Positions 36,446-45,800 of a stretch of 64,000 bases of DNA are shown piece by piece. Position 1 is the stretch's first letter. The number at the start of each line of letters is the position of its first letter. The position numbers and the translations under genes were made by a program. Source of the DNA: an uncultured Pseudomonadota bacterium (lineage in GTDB: Bacteria; Pseudomonadota; Gammaproteobacteria; Steroidobacterales; Steroidobacteraceae); NCBI GenBank assembly GCA_903927005.1, contig CAIYLH010000059.1, positions 1-64,000 of the forward strand. The letters are read 5' to 3'. The notes under the pieces were generated by a model. It did no database searches. It saw nothing but the letters and a program-made list of their open reading frames with translations, and was not told where the DNA came from.

Positions 36446-36689
36446 CGCGGAGAGAAGTTTTGTCCGGAGTAGAGCGGCGGCTGGACGGAAGCGCTAGAAA
36501 TCGTCCTGCGGAGGGCGGTAGATGCCAGTAGCGAAGCAGCGACTTTTCCGATCTGCTGGGTTGTGCCCGGCCGCGTGGAGCCGCTACGAGACGGTTTCTC
36601 GATAGCTGCCTGGGGGGACTGCGGCGTCTTGGCGCTGTCCCCGCGACGATGAATAGCAGCCCGAACGACGTCACTGGGGAGTTCCATCG
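36446..36689 (+). other. Intergenic region with hairpin potential upstream of amidohydrolase
   Basis: The 244 bases hold no convincing gene. GGGGAC (36614-36619) and GTCCCC (36637-36642) could form a 6-bp stem with a 17-base loop about 50 bases before the amidohydrolase start. No clear promoter consensus is seen. GGGGAG at 36677-36682 is the ribosome-binding site of the next gene. Confidence 0.35.
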
Positions 36690-38420
36690 ATGCGTATCTT
36701 CTGCAGACTGAGCTGTTTGTGCCTGTTGGCCGCGTTGGCCACGAGCGTGGGCGCCGCGGTGCCCACGGTGCGTGCCGACCTGCTGTTCGTGAATGGCAAT
36801 GTCCGCACGCTCGACCCCGCCCGCCCCCAGGCGAGCGCGGTCGCGGTTGCTGCCGGGCGGATACTGCGCGTCGGGACTGACGCAGAGGTGCGGGTGATGG
36901 CCGGCAGCGACGCGCGGATCGTCGACCTGCACGGACACACGCTGCTGCCGGGTCTTGGTGATACGCATGTTCACCCTGCGATCGGCGAGTACTTCAACCG
37001 GCGCCTGTGCAATGTCGCTGGCTACACGCTCGAGGAAAACTTCACCCGGCTCGCCCGCTGCGCGGCGACGGCACCCGCCGGCGACTGGGTAGTGGCCTAC
37101 GGCTGGTACTTCACTGACAATCCGCATTTGAGCGAAGTGAGCCTCGCGCAGCTCGACGCTGCGGTGCCAGAGCGAAAGCTGCTGCTTATCGCGCGCGACT
37201 CGCACACCGTGTGGGTCAATTCAAAGACGCTCGCCGCTTACGGCATCACGGCTGACACCGCAGATCCTGACGGCGGCAGTATTGGGCGTGATCCAGTCAC
37301 CAAGGCGCCCAATGGCGTATTGCGTGATGCTGCCGCGTGGCGCGTATTGCTCGACGTGCAGCATCACTCTGCCTATTCGGTATCGACGGCAGAACTGTTT
37401 CTAACGGCAATTCCGTATCTCAATTCGCTCGGCATAACTTCGCTGTTCGAAGCGCTCGGTGACGATGACATCGAGGCGGCGTACCAGGCGCTGGATCGCG
37501 CCGGGCAGCTGTCCATGCATGTTTCTATAGGTTTCGCCGTTGCGCCCGACACCTACCGAAAAATGATTCCTAAGATAGCCGGCAAGCGTGCCCACCAGAC
37601 GCCACACGTGACGGTGAACTTCGTCAAGGTGATAGCCGACGGCAATGGCGAAGACAACCTCGCCAACATCCTGCCGGGTAAGGGCCGGCCGCCCATGGCA
37701 ACGCACGGCTATTACACCCAGCCCCAGATGAACGAGCTGGTGCGCCTTGCCGAAGCCAATGGACTGAGCGTATACGTGCACGTTATAGGCGATGGTACTG
37801 CGCGCCAAGTCATAGATGCGGTTGCCGAAGCGCGCAGGCACGGCCCTTGTCCGCGCTGCCGCCACACGCTGACACACCTGCAGTGGATCGATCCGGCAGA
37901 TATGGTTCGAATGAAAGAGTTGCACATGATCGCAAACCTACAGGAAGGCTGGCTTGCGCCGCGTGCGATCGGTGGTCCCGCTGGTTACGATTATCTCAAG
38001 GACACGGCCAGTGGGCCGATGGGGCCGACTTTGGCGGCGGCGATGTATCCGTTCCGCAGCCTTCATGAGGCGGGAGTTCCCATAGCCGCTGGCAGCGACT
38101 GGTTTTACACCGACGAGAATCCATGGAACGACATGGAGGTAGGCGCAACGTCGCGCGACCCGGGTGATGCGGCCTCGACGCCGATGGTTCCCGCCCAGAC
38201 GCTTGATGTTGCGACGCTGCTCGCCGCGCGGACTCGGGTCGCGGCCTACCAGCTGTTCCTGGAGCAGAGCACCGGCACGATCGCGGTGGGCAAGCGGGCG
38301 GATCTTGTGGTCGTTGACCGCGATGTGCTCGCGGTGCCGCCTTCTACATTGCACGAGACACGGGTGCTGATGACGGTGTTCAATGGTCGGGTGGTCCACG
38401 AGCTTCCGGCGGCCCACTAG
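36690..38420 (+). CDS. Exported amidohydrolase, YtcJ-like
   Basis: 576 residues with signal peptide (MRIFCRLSCLCLLAALATSV). Metal-dependent amidohydrolase barrel with HxH at His93 and His95 (LGDTHVHP). The family-3 region DSHTVWVNSKTLAAYGI and the C-terminal IAAGSDWFYTDENPW supply the metal aspartate. YtcJ-type enzymes act on formamide-like or N-acyl substrates. RBS GGGGAG is clear. It starts a plus-strand pair with the ThDP enzyme gene 36 bases downstream and resembles the amidohydrolase at 40206-41996. Confidence 0.87.
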   Translation: MRIFCRLSCLCLLAALATSVGAAVPTVRADLLFVNGNVRTLDPARPQASAVAVAAGRILRVGTDAEVRVMAGSDARIVDLHGHTLLPGLGDTHVHPAIGEYFNRRLCNVAGYTLEENFTRLARCAATAPAGDWVVAYGWYFTDNPHLSEVSLAQLDAAVPERKLLLIARDSHTVWVNSKTLAAYGITADTADPDGGSIGRDPVTKAPNGVLRDAAAWRVLLDVQHHSAYSVSTAELFLTAIPYLNSLGITSLFEALGDDDIEAAYQALDRAGQLSMHVSIGFAVAPDTYRKMIPKIAGKRAHQTPHVTVNFVKVIADGNGEDNLANILPGKGRPPMATHGYYTQPQMNELVRLAEANGLSVYVHVIGDGTARQVIDAVAEARRHGPCPRCRHTLTHLQWIDPADMVRMKELHMIANLQEGWLAPRAIGGPAGYDYLKDTASGPMGPTLAAAMYPFRSLHEAGVPIAAGSDWFYTDENPWNDMEVGATSRDPGDAASTPMVPAQTLDVATLLAARTRVAAYQLFLEQSTGTIAVGKRADLVVVDRDVLAVPPSTLHETRVLMTVFNGRVVHELPAAH

Positions 38421-38456
38421 TCGCGACTAGTGGGCTCCCCGGACGGAGGAGGATCG

Positions 38457-40190
38457 ATGACTCTCACCGGCGCTGAAATCGTCCGCAAGACGCTCGAGTC
38501 GCTCGGTGTCCGCTACACCTTCGGCATTCCCGGTGTGCACAACACCGAGATCTACGATCAGCTCGCGATGTCGACGACGATCACGCCGGTGCTGGTTGCG
38601 CACGAAGGTGGTGCAGCCTTCATGGCCGACGCGGTGAGCCGCCTCGGCGAGAGCGTGGGGACGCTGGTGGTGGTGCCCGCCGCTGGACTCACTCACGCAG
38701 CTAGCGGCATCGGCGAGGCGTTTCTGGACGGCATCCCCCTGTTGGTCATCTCCGGCGGGGTGCGCCGGGATACGGGTCGCCGCTACCAGCTGCATGATAT
38801 TGATCAGCACGCGTTGTTGCGGCCAATTACCAAGGGCACCTGGCTCGCTCGTAGCCACGCGGAAATCGCACCGGCTATCCAGGCGGCGTATGCGCTCGCG
38901 ACGAGCGGCGAGCCGGGGCCGGTCTACGTCGAGGTGCCCGTCGATCTGCAGCTGTTTCGCGGCGATGCTGGCAATTTGCCCGTGCCACTCGCCACGCCTG
39001 CTCCCCAAGCGACAGCTATTGATTTGACGCGAGCCGCGGCGCTGCTTGCCGCTGCTCGTGCGCCGGGAATTTTCTGCGGCTGGGGTGCCGTGGGCGCAGG
39101 TGTTCAGCTGCAGGCGATTGCAGAGCGCCTCGGCGCACCGGTGGCGACCACGCTGCAGGGTCTGTCTAGCTTTCCGGCAGACCACCCCCTGCACGCGTCC
39201 TTTGCGCTGGGCCCGTCAGCAACACCTGCAGGGGTTCATGCCTTTGCTGAGTGTGACTGCCTGCTCGCGGTAGGAACACGCTTCGCGGAGATTCCGACCG
39301 GCAGCTACGGCGCGCGTGTTCCGGAGAACTTGGTACACATCGACATTAATCCAGCCGTCATGGGGGCGAACTACCCGGTTGCCGTTGCGCTCGTTGGCGA
39401 CGCGGCCCAGACGCTTGCAGGCTTGCTCGAGGCGCTGGGTTCAACGCCCGCGTCCGTGCATGAGCGGACGCGACGTGTGGCCCAGTCGATCGCGGCGGAT
39501 AAGGCGGCGTATCTGGACGAGTGGCGGCGCCATGATTCGGCAGGACGAGTGAATCCAGGCGCGTTCTTTACGGCGTTGCGAGCGGCGCTGCCACGTTCGG
39601 CGATTATCGTGGCCGACGATGGTAATCACACGTTCTTGACTGCTGAGCTGATGCCTATCCTGGAGCCCCGCACATTCCTGTCGCCGACTGACTTCAATTG
39701 CATGGGTTATTGCGTGCCCGCGACGATTGGCGCGAAGCTCGCGGCACCTGCCTGCACGGTGGTCGGTATCGTTGGCGATGGTGCATTGCGGATGACCGGG
39801 CTGGAGTCGCTGACGGCAGTGGGCCGCGGGCTCGGCATCGTCTGGTTCGTGTTCAACGATGGGGAGCTGGCGCAGATCGCGCAGGCACAGCAGATTCCGT
39901 TGAATAGAAAGACCTGCTCGGTGCTGGCGCCGCTGGGTGTGGCTGCGCTTGCGTCCGCGGTCGGGGCACAGCACGTCGCTATTGAGAATGACGCCGACGT
40001 CGTCGCCGGCATTGCCGCCGCGCTGGCCATTGCGGCGACCGACCGACCGGTATTTGTGGACGTGCGCATCGACTATTCGAAGCGCACGCGTTTCACCGAT
40101 GGCACCGTGCGCACGACCCTCGCGACGTTTGACGTCGCGACCAAAGCCCGCTTTCTTGGGAGGGCGCTCTGGCGGCGTTTGCGCGGCTGA
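38457..40190 (+). CDS. Thiamine diphosphate-dependent enzyme, acetolactate synthase/benzoylformate decarboxylase-like
   Basis: 577 residues from ATG 38457 with a strong GGAGGAGG. Three-domain ThDP enzyme. The ThDP-activating Glu50 is in VLVAHEGGAAFMADA. The C-terminal GDGALRMTGLESL and FVFNDGELAQI give the diphosphate/Mg motif (GDGx24-27N). It could be an acetolactate-synthase-type ligase or a 2-oxo-acid decarboxylase, and no small subunit is nearby. Flanked by two amidohydrolases, so it may process a 2-oxo acid from an imported amide. Confidence 0.85.
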   Translation: MTLTGAEIVRKTLESLGVRYTFGIPGVHNTEIYDQLAMSTTITPVLVAHEGGAAFMADAVSRLGESVGTLVVVPAAGLTHAASGIGEAFLDGIPLLVISGGVRRDTGRRYQLHDIDQHALLRPITKGTWLARSHAEIAPAIQAAYALATSGEPGPVYVEVPVDLQLFRGDAGNLPVPLATPAPQATAIDLTRAAALLAAARAPGIFCGWGAVGAGVQLQAIAERLGAPVATTLQGLSSFPADHPLHASFALGPSATPAGVHAFAECDCLLAVGTRFAEIPTGSYGARVPENLVHIDINPAVMGANYPVAVALVGDAAQTLAGLLEALGSTPASVHERTRRVAQSIAADKAAYLDEWRRHDSAGRVNPGAFFTALRAALPRSAIIVADDGNHTFLTAELMPILEPRTFLSPTDFNCMGYCVPATIGAKLAAPACTVVGIVGDGALRMTGLESLTAVGRGLGIVWFVFNDGELAQIAQAQQIPLNRKTCSVLAPLGVAALASAVGAQHVAIENDADVVAGIAAALAIAATDRPVFVDVRIDYSKRTRFTDGTVRTTLATFDVATKARFLGRALWRRLRG

Positions 40191-40205
40191 GCGCCCGGTA
40201 GCGCT

Positions 40206-41996
40206 TCAGTCGGCCGAGTAAACTGTCCGCCCGCCGACGACCGTCTCCAGCACGCGGACGTTGGCTATGTCCTCGGCAGGGATCTGGGTCGGGTCGCGGT
40301 CGAGCACGATAAGGTCGGCGAACTTGCCAGGCTCCAGAGACCCGGTTTCCTGATCCTGGTGAAGGGCACGCGCGGCCACGATGGTCGCTGCGCGCAATGC
40401 CTGTAGCCGCGAGAGGCCAGGGTCGATGCCGAGTCTGCCGGTGTAGCCCGACTCCGGGGTATTGGTACGCGTGACCGCGACTTTTAGTGCGAACCATTCG
40501 TTCAGCGTATCGACCGGCCAGTCGCTGCCGAATGCCACGGGCGCGCCGGCGGCCTGCAGCAAGCCTGCCGGCTCGACGATCGAAGCGCGGTCGGGCCCGA
40601 AGTAGTCGCGCAACTGCTCGACGGTATCCGGTGCGGGCTTCTCCCACTGGAAAGAAAGCACTGGGAACGTGGCCAGGGTCTTGTAGCGCGGGAAGTCTGC
40701 GCGCGCGACGCTCTCGTCGTGGGCGATTGCTGGCCGGATGTCCTTGTGAGGCACGGCCTTGCGCATCGCGGCGATGCCGTCGAGGCCGGCGCGCACCGCG
40801 AGGTCGCCATCGGCGTGCATGTGCGGGTCGATACCGGCGCGGGCGAGGCGCGTGAGGATATCCGCCAGCACCGGGGCTGCGTGATAGACGGCCGGTCCAT
40901 TGTCGGTTCCCGGCTGCCAGTGCGGCATCGCGGCGGTGCCGGTGTTGACCCAGTACGGCTCGATCATCGCGCCGGTGAACGCGGGACCAGAAATTACGCC
41001 GTCCAGATAGAGCTTGGCGTTGCGCACCGTCATGTGCGGGGTCGTTTCGAGCGGGGCGCGGTCGAAGCGGTGGCGTGCGTCCACGACGCGCGCCACCGCA
41101 GCGGCGGGGTTCGCGTCGTCAGTCGTGTCGATGTGCATCGCGAAATGCAGACGCGCAGTAAACTCCCCGCCGCGATCGAGCACCGCGAATGCATCCAGTG
41201 TCGCCAACTGTGCATCGGCATCCAGTGCGGAAGTCACGCCCTGCTTGGCCAACGCCGCGAGCGCCGCACGGGCAGCGGCGATGTTCTGGGCGGGGCTGGG
41301 TGTTGGTAGCAGCGGCTCGAATGGCACGAATGCCGCGTCCTCCAGCAGGCCGTTAGGCTCGCCGCTCGCATCACGGTCGAATTTTCCGCCGGCAGGGTCA
41401 GGCGTTGCGTGGGTGATGCCCGCGAGTGCGAGCGCCCGGCCGTTGGCGAGCACGGTATGGCCGAACGAGTCATGCACCAGGATCGGGCGCTTGGTGCGCA
41501 GGCCGTCGATTGTGGAGTGGCTGATGGCGACGCCCGCCGGCAGCATGCCCTGCTGGAACCAGCTGACGACCTCCATCCAGCTGTCCGGCTCGCGGTCTTG
41601 CTCGGCGTCCAGGCAGGCCTGAATGCGGGCCTGGAACTGTGGCACCGTGAGGCGCTCGTAGTTCAGGTTGCACCTGAGCAGGCGTGCACCCCCCTCCAGG
41701 GGGTGCATGTGGGCGTCGATCAGGCCGGGCATCGCGAACCGTCCATGCAGGTCTACGATCCGCGTTGTCGGGCCAATGAGGGGCTCTACCTTGACTGAGG
41801 AGCCCGCATAGATGATGCGGCCGGCGCGGATAGCGACCGCCTCGTGTACATGGTCGGCCTTGTCAGCCGTATAGATACGACCGTTGCGGTAAACCGTGTC
41901 CGCGGTGCCGCCGGCGTTCGGCGCGGCGTGTGCGAGGCGGGCTTGGCCCAGCAGTAGCAGGAGGGGGATCAGGGCCAGGGGCAGCAGATGGCGCAT
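40206..41996 (-). CDS. Exported amidohydrolase, YtcJ-like (second copy)
   Basis: 596 residues. Signal peptide MRHLLPLALIPLLLLLGQARLAHA, HxH at His96 and His98 (GLIDAHMHPL), HADGDLAVRAGLDG and IAHDES in the barrel, and FGSDWPVDTLNEW near the C-terminus. Same family as the 36690-38420 product but clearly divergent. RBS GAGGA. It converges with the ThDP enzyme gene with 15 bases between. Function: hydrolysis of an amide or cyclic amide in the periplasm; substrate unknown. Confidence 0.87.
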   Translation of the reverse strand: MRHLLPLALIPLLLLLGQARLAHAAPNAGGTADTVYRNGRIYTADKADHVHEAVAIRAGRIIYAGSSVKVEPLIGPTTRIVDLHGRFAMPGLIDAHMHPLEGGARLLRCNLNYERLTVPQFQARIQACLDAEQDREPDSWMEVVSWFQQGMLPAGVAISHSTIDGLRTKRPILVHDSFGHTVLANGRALALAGITHATPDPAGGKFDRDASGEPNGLLEDAAFVPFEPLLPTPSPAQNIAAARAALAALAKQGVTSALDADAQLATLDAFAVLDRGGEFTARLHFAMHIDTTDDANPAAAVARVVDARHRFDRAPLETTPHMTVRNAKLYLDGVISGPAFTGAMIEPYWVNTGTAAMPHWQPGTDNGPAVYHAAPVLADILTRLARAGIDPHMHADGDLAVRAGLDGIAAMRKAVPHKDIRPAIAHDESVARADFPRYKTLATFPVLSFQWEKPAPDTVEQLRDYFGPDRASIVEPAGLLQAAGAPVAFGSDWPVDTLNEWFALKVAVTRTNTPESGYTGRLGIDPGLSRLQALRAATIVAARALHQDQETGSLEPGKFADLIVLDRDPTQIPAEDIANVRVLETVVGGRTVYSAD

Positions 41997-42248
41997 GTGA
42001 ATTCCTCAGCAGCAGAGCAATCGTCCAAAGCGGTGCCTGCGCATAATGTCAGGCGCGCGGCCGGATGGGCAGCATTTACAGCGCTCTTCGCTCCTGGCCG
42101 GCCTTGACGGCGTGTGCGGCCGGGGGAGCGCGTGACGCGGCGAGTCGTGCCGGTTCCTGAGGGCCGGCCTTATACTGGTGGGGGTCATGGTGCACGTTTG
42201 GGGGGAGGGAACTCCCTGGGGGGCTCCTTGAGGTCAATCAGGCCAGGA
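41997..42248. other. Divergent intergenic region
   Basis: 252 bases between divergent genes. A TATACT box (42171-42176) is a weak candidate -10 for the plus-strand gene, with a poor -35. G-rich runs follow (GGGGGGAGGGAACTCCCT, 42200-42217), including the small palindrome AGGGAACTCCCT. No small gene is supported. Confidence 0.3.
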
Positions 42249-43214
42249 ATGGTCGCCCGCTGGCTGTTACGCGACGCGCCTGCGCTCGTGCTGGCGGCTG
42301 CCGTGTTCGCGACGTGGGCCGAGGAGCCCGAGCAGGCCCTGCCGAAGGTTTCTCCGGGCAACGTCGGGGAGATCGTCGTTGAGGCCCCTGAGCCGCGCTA
42401 CGTGGCGCCGACGCTGCGTGACCGCATTGGCCGGATTTGGGCACCGGTGCTGATCAATGATCAGGGTCCGTTTCGGCTCGTGCTCGATACCGGTGCCACC
42501 AGTTCGGCCGTCTCGGCCAAGGTTGCCGCGACACTGGGGCTCCCGCCCGAAGCGAATTCGTCGGTTAATTTGCGCGGTGTGACCGGCACGCGTGTGGTGC
42601 CTACGATCAAGGTCGACAGCATCGTCGTGGGCGACCTGGAATTGCACTCCAAGCGCGTACCGATCATCTACGACGCACTGGGCGGCGCCGACGGCATCCT
42701 CGGCACCGAAGGCCTGCAGGACAAGCGTCTTTTCATCGACTTTCGCCATGACAAGATCCGGATCTCGCGCTCGCATGCTGATCCGCCGCAGCCAGGTTTC
42801 CTGACCGTGCCGGTACAGATCGTCGGCGGGTTGCTGCTGGTTGCGGACGTCAAGATCGGCGCCGTGCATGCCAAGGCGATCATCGATACGGGCGGCCAGG
42901 GGACGCTTGCTAACGAGGCATTTCGCGATGCGTTGGTCCGTCACCTGAAGTCGGCGGACATCGCCGCCGACGAGGTGACAGGCGCGACGATGGACGTGCA
43001 GCGTGGCGATCGGGTCATCACGCCGCCGATCGAGCTTGGGGGGGTCACCATCCGCGGCGCGCACTTCACCGCGGGCGACTTGTACATCTTTCAGCACTGG
43101 AAGATGACCAAGGAACCTGCCGTGTTGATCGGTATGGACGTGCTCGGTCGGCTCGACACGCTGATCATCGACTACAAGCGGCGTGAGTTGCAGGTGAAGC
43201 TGCGCGATGACTGA
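42249..43214 (+). CDS. Retropepsin-like aspartyl protease with two DTG motifs
   Basis: 321 residues from ATG 42249, with a signal-like hydrophobic start (APALVLAAAVFATWA). Two catalytic-type motifs occur in one chain: Asp80 (LVLDTGATSSAVS) and Asp213 (AIIDTGGQGTLAN). Each is followed by the hydrophobic-Gly flap-type segment (DGILG, IGMDVLG). Retropepsins normally carry one motif and dimerise, so this looks like a tandem copy forming one bilobal active site. Expected in the periplasm. Substrate unknown. Confidence 0.8.
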   Translation: MVARWLLRDAPALVLAAAVFATWAEEPEQALPKVSPGNVGEIVVEAPEPRYVAPTLRDRIGRIWAPVLINDQGPFRLVLDTGATSSAVSAKVAATLGLPPEANSSVNLRGVTGTRVVPTIKVDSIVVGDLELHSKRVPIIYDALGGADGILGTEGLQDKRLFIDFRHDKIRISRSHADPPQPGFLTVPVQIVGGLLLVADVKIGAVHAKAIIDTGGQGTLANEAFRDALVRHLKSADIAADEVTGATMDVQRGDRVITPPIELGGVTIRGAHFTAGDLYIFQHWKMTKEPAVLIGMDVLGRLDTLIIDYKRRELQVKLRDD

Positions 43215-43302
43215 AACCGGGGCGTTATAGCACGCGTTCACCGCTCGCTAGGCGTTGAGCGCCGGCCTCAGCGGCAGCTAGCAGTCGCGGCCTGCAGCTC
43301 CA

Positions 43303-44409
43303 CTATCCGCGCGGATCTGCTACGCGCGCTCGGCTGCGTTCCTGGTCGATCAGTGTGCGCTTGCGATCCAGGCCCCAGCGGTAGCCGCCCAGACCGCCGT
43401 CGCCACGCAGTACGCGGTGGCAGGGGATGAGCACGGCGATCCGGTTCGCGCCGCAGGCAGACGCCGCCGCGCGAACGGCCTTCGGTGTGCCGATGGCCTG
43501 CGCAAGTTCCGTGTAGCTGATGACTTCGCCCGGCGCGAGTCCCAGCAGGAAGCGCCAGACGCGCACCTGAAACGCCGTGCCGCGCAGGTCCAGGGGAATG
43601 TCCGGCCGTGGTATGTGGCCGTGGAGGTGCGCGGCAAGTGCCTGCATCCACGCGTCGAGTGCTGCGGCACCGTGCTGCGGCGACGGCTCCAGCGTCGCGG
43701 CAGGAAATTCCGCGCCTAGCTTGGCGAGGAGCGTGGCGGTGGATTCGCCGAATTCCGCGAAACACACGCCTTTGCTGGTTGCTGCCATCATCAATGGCCC
43801 GAGGCTCGTTTGGCGGCAGGCATAGCTAATGGTTTCGTGTGCCCCGCCGGCGCGGTAGGCCGAGGGACTCATGCCGAGGTTCCGGGCCGCCTCGCCGTAG
43901 ACGCGACTGCCAGATGAGTAGCCGGCCGAGGCGATCGCCGCGAGTACGGAATCGCCGCTGCGCAGCTCCTGGCGCAGGTGTGCCAGCCGTAGTCCGTCCT
44001 GGTAACTGCGTGGGCTGACGCCGAAGTGGGCTTTGAAGACGCGTTGGAAGTGCGTCGGGGAAAGCGACGCCAGCGCCGCGAGTCGCGCTAACGGCAAAGG
44101 CTCCGCTGCGTTTGCCGCGATGTGCCTGGCGACGGCTTCCAGCCGCACCGCCAACGGGTCGCGTGAATCCAGAGGCTTGCAGCGCTTGCAGGCGCGGAAC
44201 CCTGCCGCTGTCGCTGCGGCGGTCGAGTCGAAGAGCTCCACGCCGGAGCGTCGCGCCGGGCGCGCGGCGCACGACGGCCGGCAGAAGACGCGGGTCGACA
44301 GCGTGCCGTAGTAAAAGACGCCATCGCAGCTCGCGTCGCGCGTCCTGATCGCCTGCCAGCGCTGTGCGTCGGTAGTCATCGGCTGCCGGAGGGTGCGGAA
44401 GAGCGACAT
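43303..44409 (-). CDS. ada: Bifunctional Ada: methylphosphotriester activator and O6-methylguanine-DNA methyltransferase
   Basis: 368 residues from ATG 44409 (GGGGA upstream; ATG 44379 also possible). N-terminal zinc site Cys43, Cys47, Cys74, Cys77 with the E. coli spacing, where Cys43 accepts methyl from phosphotriesters. An AraC-type HTH follows (LARLAALASLSPTHFQRVFKAHFGVSP). The C-terminal MGMT domain has the active Cys330 in IPCHRV. Ada senses and repairs alkylated DNA and activates its regulon. It is a plausible companion in a cell that handles methylated compounds, but such genes are common. Confidence 0.95.
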   Translation of the reverse strand: MSLFRTLRQPMTTDAQRWQAIRTRDASCDGVFYYGTLSTRVFCRPSCAARPARRSGVELFDSTAAATAAGFRACKRCKPLDSRDPLAVRLEAVARHIAANAAEPLPLARLAALASLSPTHFQRVFKAHFGVSPRSYQDGLRLAHLRQELRSGDSVLAAIASAGYSSGSRVYGEAARNLGMSPSAYRAGGAHETISYACRQTSLGPLMMAATSKGVCFAEFGESTATLLAKLGAEFPAATLEPSPQHGAAALDAWMQALAAHLHGHIPRPDIPLDLRGTAFQVRVWRFLLGLAPGEVISYTELAQAIGTPKAVRAAASACGANRIAVLIPCHRVLRGDGGLGGYRWGLDRKRTLIDQERSRARVADPRG

Positions 44410-44588
44410 TGTAGTCCCCGGTGGAAGGGCGAGGGGATGCACATTACGGCGATAACCGGGTTTGCCGCGCTCCGGTTCTTGCGGATATCCCCGCTGCCGG
44501 GGGGCGACCGGGGTGTGGCTCGTGCCTGCGACGTGCACCCTGCCGTCGGCTGCATTACAGTGGCCAAATCGCTTTCACGAGGGGATGC

Positions 44589-45800
44589 ATGATGACGCTG
44601 TCACGCCGGGATTTTGTGTCGGGCATCGCGCTGGGTGCGCTGGGAACGGCGGGCGCGTCAGCCGCGTCGGCAACCGAAGCCCTTCCCAAGCAACTCATGC
44701 AGGCGAAGTCCAAGCCGATCATCGTCTCGGCCGGTAACGGCTACGAGCACCTGGAGGGCGCGTACCAGTTCCTGAAGGGCGGCGGCGACACGCTGGAAGC
44801 GGCCATCAAGGTCGTCAGCGGCCCCGAGGACGACCCTGAAGACGACAGCGTAGGCTACGGCGGGCTGCCGAACGAGGAGGGTGTCGTCGAGCTCGATGCC
44901 TCCTGCATGCACGGCCCGACCCGTCGGGCCGGCAGCGCGGGCGGCGTGCGCAACATTCGCAGCATGGCCCAGCTCGCGCGCGAGATCATGCTGCATTCGG
45001 GTCATGTAATGCTGGTCGGCGAAGGCGCCGAGCGCTTCGCGGTCGCCCGCGGCCTGAAGCGCCAGGATCTGCTGACCGACGAGTCACGCAAGGTCTGGTT
45101 GCTGTGGAAGGAGTCTCACGCCGACTGGTGGGGGCCTGGCGTTGCCGATCCGCGCTGGCGCGAACGCTTCCATGACCGCCTGAAGTCAGACGAGGGCGCG
45201 GCGTACTACCAACGCCTGCAGGCGGTCGCCCAGGACCTCGGAATCGATCCTGCGGTACGCCAGGCGGCGATCCACAAGGTGATGTTCCCGCCGACTGGCA
45301 CGATTCACTGTTCGGCGCTTGCCGCGAACGGCGACATGTCCGGTTGCACGACCACCAGTGGCCTTGCCTGGAAGATTCCGGGCCGCCTCGGGGACTCGCC
45401 GATCATAGGTGCCGGCTGCTACACCGATCAGGATGTAGGTTCCGCCGGCGCTACCGGCAGTGGCGAGGAGAACATCCGCGTCGCCGGTGCCCACACCATT
45501 ATCGAGAACATGCGCCGGGGCATGACGCCGTTTGAGGCGGGCATGGATGCGTTGAAGCGCATCGTGCGCAACTACAACGGTGACAAGGGTCGCCTGTTGT
45601 ATGTCGACATGACCTATTACATCCTGCGCAAGGATGGTGCCTACGCGGGCGTCTCGCTGTGGACCGGCTACGAGCCGGGCAAGCCGCATACGATTGCGGT
45701 GCACGACGGCACGCGGCGCCTCGAGAAGACCGTCAGCCTGTTCGAGGGCGCGTCGCAGGAGTGGCCGCCGATCGTCGCGCCGTCGAAGGTGGACCTGTGA
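44589..45800 (+). CDS. Tat-exported glycosylasparaginase (Ntn hydrolase, beta-aspartyl peptidase family)
   Basis: 403 residues from ATG 44589. Twin-arginine leader LSRRDFVSGIALGALGTAG. The autoproteolytic nucleophile is Thr238 in TGTIHCSAL, followed by the family GRLGDSPIIGAGCYTD and GSGEENIR segments. Cleavage before Thr238 should give alpha and beta chains. The enzyme removes aspartate from Asn-linked glycans or beta-aspartyl peptides. Gly in place of Asp before the nucleophile is also found in isoaspartyl-peptidase relatives. The stop overlaps the next gene (GTGA). Confidence 0.88.
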   Translation: MMTLSRRDFVSGIALGALGTAGASAASATEALPKQLMQAKSKPIIVSAGNGYEHLEGAYQFLKGGGDTLEAAIKVVSGPEDDPEDDSVGYGGLPNEEGVVELDASCMHGPTRRAGSAGGVRNIRSMAQLAREIMLHSGHVMLVGEGAERFAVARGLKRQDLLTDESRKVWLLWKESHADWWGPGVADPRWRERFHDRLKSDEGAAYYQRLQAVAQDLGIDPAVRQAAIHKVMFPPTGTIHCSALAANGDMSGCTTTSGLAWKIPGRLGDSPIIGAGCYTDQDVGSAGATGSGEENIRVAGAHTIIENMRRGMTPFEAGMDALKRIVRNYNGDKGRLLYVDMTYYILRKDGAYAGVSLWTGYEPGKPHTIAVHDGTRRLEKTVSLFEGASQEWPPIVAPSKVDL

